Shown here: positions 62,701-64,000 of the stretch, one piece after another
Layout of the letters: the number at the start of each line of letters is the position of its first letter
Position numbering within the stretch: the stretch's first letter is position 1
Assembly: GCA_964370075.1 (NCBI GenBank)
Contig: CAYJHC010000001.1
Coordinates: 1 to 64,000, forward strand
Reading direction: 5' to 3'
Length of the DNA: 64,000 nt
Source of the DNA: CAYJHC01 sp964370075
GTDB lineage: Bacteria; Bacillota; Clostridia; Peptostreptococcales; Anaerovoracaceae
Made by a program: the position numbers and the translations under genes
The notes under the pieces: generated by a model
Seen by the model: only the letters and a program-made list of their open reading frames with translations
What the model was told of the DNA's origin: nothing
Database searches by the model: none

Positions 62701-63223
62701 TATGGGAATTAATTTAGGAGCAGAAGCTATGGAGGGTATAAAAGGATTATTGGTGTTTGGAGAGGACATTGATCCAAAATATTTAGAGAACCTTGAGTTT
62801 TTGATGGTCTCAGATGTTTACATGACAGATGCAGCCATGGCAGCTGATGTTGTAATTCCTGGAACTGGATTTGCTAGTGCAGAAGGAACATTTACTAATA
62901 CTGAAAGAAGACTTCAAAGTGTTGAAGCAGCAGTAGATGAGGATGTTGACCTTTATAACTGGGAAATTGCTGCAGAGATAGCTCATGCATATGAAGTAGA
63001 CTTCCCATTTGTAGATGAAGAAGATATCTCTTTAGAGATGGATGATGTTCTAGTGAGGTATAAATACGCAGAAATTGGAGAGGTGTTAGGAGGAGTATTA
63101 ACTCCAGAAGAACCAAGTTTTGCGGTTGTTACGGGTAATACGTTTGTAGAGCCTCTAATGACTACAGATGGACTAGCAAAGCTTATGAAGGAAAGAATTC
63201 CAGCACCACAAAAAATAAGTTAA
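59717..63223 (+). CDS. Ferredoxin / GltD-NfnB-like / NuoG-like fusion subunit of a probable bifurcating transhydrogenase
   Basis: 1168 residues. Residues 1-80: plant-type [2Fe-2S] domain (CFDERTEIYGSCGICVCE). Near 97: HVGDCRPPCVLEC, then a GltD-type cluster region (RVCPHPCEDACRRKY). About 190-560: two-nucleotide oxidoreductase with a FAD site IAIIGGGPMGLSAAFF and a second site VAIVGGGNTAMDAVR followed by VYRR, the NADPH type of NfnB and GltD. About 615-675: two [4Fe-4S] motifs. From 696: CSYCSVGC and a molybdopterin-oxidoreductase-like domain. The segment that holds the active-site Cys/Sec in formate dehydrogenases reads FNYRESGLKKV, without Cys, and the C-terminal dinucleotide domain is shortened. 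It therefore resembles NuoG more than a formate dehydrogenase. No H-cluster motifs are present, so it is not HydA. The set matches the Sporomusa-type Nfn (Stn) complexes as I recall them. Confidence 0.85.
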   Translation: MNKFRLNINGKEVLATPGQTILEVATENGIHIPTLCFDERTEIYGSCGICVCEVEGNPKMVKACATYIADGMVIKTNTERVRESRKTNLELLLSNHVGDCRPPCVLECPAQTDCQGYVGLIANGEYEEAIALAFEKIPLPASLGRVCPHPCEDACRRKYIEEPVSIQILKRFIADENLGQEEPYLPEIDEETGKRIAIIGGGPMGLSAAFFLRQRGHGVTVFESMPKAGGMLRYGIPEYRLPNEVLDDEISLIEEMGVEIITNTKIGADIPFEVLQDDFDAIILGIGAWVSTGVGCKGEDAEGVIGGIDFLRKVVRNEYVNLGKNVAIVGGGNTAMDAVRTSIRLGAEKVYNVYRRTKDEMPADTIEIIEADEEGAIFKNLTNPLEIIKDENGRVKQMVLQVMELGEPDESGRRAPKPIEGKTETIDLDTVILAIGQAVDSSMFDTVDKTKRGAIAYDPETFRTSMPGVFAGGDCGNDKISIAVEAIADAKKVADSVDAYLDGELVKYEKPYVVTRDDISEKTFEDRERECRPEMTILEAEERRNNFAEVIPYGYTEEDAVVEANRCLECGCKDYFECKLIDFANEYGVKPDRFAGDINVTEFEDDHPFIVRDPNKCILCGLCVRACDEVMGIGALGLVERGFDTVVKPALERNLEESGCVSCGQCVNVCPVGALQERQSVAKEVPVDTVITDTTCSYCSVGCSLELESIGDMLIKANPSKEGEVNKGVSCGMGKFGFDAAVLDGKLTAPLMKKEGQFEEVDYHEAIIDVAKQAEAVKYRNGADSVAVAISDRYTNEEAYAILKMAGVMGAKALSFNYRESGLKKVIGLDSSPNTIDELLSTDVILAVGFNVATSPVIRLKMREAAKNGAKVILVNPVGYEQNMDFATCIYTANDMSFLKEIAKELIEVGNKADAPNFDCFVDSLKEVKVSEDAKIVAETYGKAKKAMIVFSQNFASVDTATMIGNIALLSGHIGSPRDGILMVKAKNNSQGLVDMGINLGAEAMEGIKGLLVFGEDIDPKYLENLEFLMVSDVYMTDAAMAADVVIPGTGFASAEGTFTNTERRLQSVEAAVDEDVDLYNWEIAAEIAHAYEVDFPFVDEEDISLEMDDVLVRYKYAEIGEVLGGVLTPEEPSFAVVTGNTFVEPLMTTDGLAKLMKERIPAPQKIS

Positions 63224-63269
63224 CCTAAGATTATTAGTTTGGTTAAGCAAAACTGAATACCTATAACAT

Positions 63270-63333
63270 AAAACGACATCAAAATAAATGGATTATTCGT
63301 ATAATACATTTTGAAGTTGGTGTCGTTTTTTTA
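63270..63333 (+). terminator. Terminator after the redox operon
   Basis: AAAACGACA (63270-63278) pairs with TGTCGTTTT (63321-63329), with inner CAAAAT/ATTTTG and ATTAT/ATAAT stems, and a T run. An unusually long hairpin of about 60 bases. Confidence 0.85.
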
Positions 63334-63656
63334 TGGAAATGAGAATTTTTAGTAAAGAGAATACCTATGCTACTAAATGGAAACCAGCTACTAATATAAA
63401 TTTGCTACCTGCCATTGTGAAGCAAAGCTAAACAATACTGGCCGAGCATATAACTCTATAAATAATCAATCTCATTTATCTTATTGAAGGAAATTAAGGG
63501 AATAATATGTAGGGAAATGTAATGGGTAGAAAAGGTGTTTTTTTTGTGTGAATTTAAAAAAGTAGTAAAAATACAGTTAAGAATATGGTAAAATAAATTA
63601 CAAAATGAGATTTGATTTTATAATTGTCACATGAAATAATAAGGAGAATAACCGTT
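63334..63656 (+). other. Intergenic region with no recognisable gene
   Basis: AT-rich DNA between the terminator and the PAS-domain gene. A 32-codon ATG frame starts right at the terminator but has no ribosome binding site. TAAAAT about 70 bases before the next gene could be a -10 box, but no good -35 is present and no -12/-24 sigma-54 site is visible. Confidence 0.4.
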
Positions 63657-64000
63657 TTGAATTTAAAGTTTGAAGAATTTATTGAACTTATTGATGAACT
63701 ACATGATGAAATAAATATTTGGGGAAAAGATTTAACTCTCCTATATATTAATAGGGCTTGCGAAAGGCATTATGGCCTCTCAAAAGAAGAAATGATAGGG
63801 AAAAACTATTATGACTTAATGGGGAAGCAGTATTGGTACCCAGCGTTGCTCCCTTATGTTGCTGAAGCAAAGGTTCCGTTAATGAAGAATCAGCAAACAC
63901 AAATGGGAGGAGAAATAATTAGTATCACTGTTCCAATTTTAAATGATGACGGGGAGTTGGAGTATGTAATTTCTAGCGTAAGAGATAAAGACTCTACAGC
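63657..64000 (+). CDS. PAS-domain regulator, N-terminal part (cut by window end)
   Basis: TTG start 10 bases after AAGGAG. The encoded 114 residues (MNLKFEEFIELIDELHDEIN, then IWGKDLTLLYINRACERHYG, LSKEEMIGKNYYDLM) form a PAS fold, where YINRACERHYGLSKEEMIG is the typical ligand-sensing helix. The IISITVPILNDDGELEYVIS end leads into the rest of the protein outside the window. This arrangement is frequent in sigma-54-dependent enhancer-binding regulators and in histidine kinases; which one it is cannot be seen. Confidence 0.75.
   Translation, partial: MNLKFEEFIELIDELHDEINIWGKDLTLLYINRACERHYGLSKEEMIGKNYYDLMGKQYWYPALLPYVAEAKVPLMKNQQTQMGGEIISITVPILNDDGELEYVISSVRDKDST

Noticed and set aside
59717..63223. 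Formate dehydrogenase alpha subunit or [FeFe]-hydrogenase HydA
   Set aside because: The Mo-like part has no Cys/Sec at the expected active-site region and lacks a full C-terminal dinucleotide domain. No H-cluster motifs (TSCCPxW-like) are present.
63334..63435. 32-codon open frame after the redox-operon terminator
   Set aside because: It begins inside the terminator T tract with no ribosome binding site.
1..64000. CRISPR arrays, prophage, transposases, rRNA genes, toxin-antitoxin pairs or defence islands
   Set aside because: None seen on either strand. The gene content is core housekeeping with short intergenic gaps.

Overview
The window comes from the chromosome of a low-GC, Gram-positive anaerobe of the Clostridia type. 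The evidence is AT-rich DNA with strong AGGAGG ribosome binding sites, both PolC and DnaE replicative polymerases, a fused SecDF, a single bifunctional Rel, RNase J, HemZ, a flavodoxin, and a Fe-S/flavin complex of the NADH-bifurcating kind. I cannot name the species. Almost everything is housekeeping DNA; I see no phage, insertion sequence, CRISPR array or rRNA operon.

Layout. 1-12.3 kb is the classical block rpsB-tsf, then (after a terminator and a new promoter) pyrH-frr-uppS-cdsA-dxr-rseP-ispG-polC and an FMN-binding PPOX protein. It links translation factors, UMP and phospholipid precursors, undecaprenyl and MEP isoprenoid synthesis, site-2 proteolysis and replication. 12.4-15 kb is divergent (minus strand): a membrane diguanylate cyclase and an M29 aminopeptidase. 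15.4-23 kb carries ung, two small genes, dnaE, pfkA and, on the minus strand, a Y-family polymerase. 23-26.7 kb has a stress-type small protein, a DUF308 membrane protein and two FAD oxidoreductases. 26.7-31.3 kb is the least ordinary part: hairpin-rich non-coding DNA, a probable metal- or redox-controlled promoter with a perfect palindrome, DUF2325, DUF3793, flavodoxin, then a DUF6110-like protein with an atypical P-type metal ATPase. 31.4-57.2 kb returns to core genes: tRNA-Leu(CAA), yajC-secDF, rel, an MBL hydrolase, hemZ, hisS-aspS, nadD-yqeK-rsfS-leuS, RNase J-ylbF, an M24 peptidase, efp, mltG-trmR-trhP, a CNNM/CorC protein, mtaB, HIT and an EamA transporter. 57.4-63.2 kb encodes three tightly packed redox subunits (NuoE-like, NuoF/HydB-like and a 1168-residue ferredoxin/GltD-like/NuoG-like fusion). 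The last 340 bases are the 5' part of a PAS-domain regulator.

The most interesting observations are: (i) a likely electron-bifurcating transhydrogenase of the Sporomusa-type Nfn (Stn) kind, whose Mo-domain looks non-catalytic; (ii) a PolC that lacks the exonuclease domain normally inserted in its PHP domain; (iii) two genes, ung and the DUF3793 gene, that have conserved N-termini and good Shine-Dalgarno sequences but no ATG/GTG/TTG, so probably start at AUA/AUU; (iv) a structured, palindromic control region ahead of the DUF2325-DUF3793-flavodoxin genes, with a 9-mer inverted pair that recurs ahead of the redox operon; (v) RNase J with a 152-residue lysine-rich repeat tail; (vi) a prolidase-like M24 protein reduced to its catalytic domain.

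All calls come from reading the sequence and remembered family features. No database search was run.
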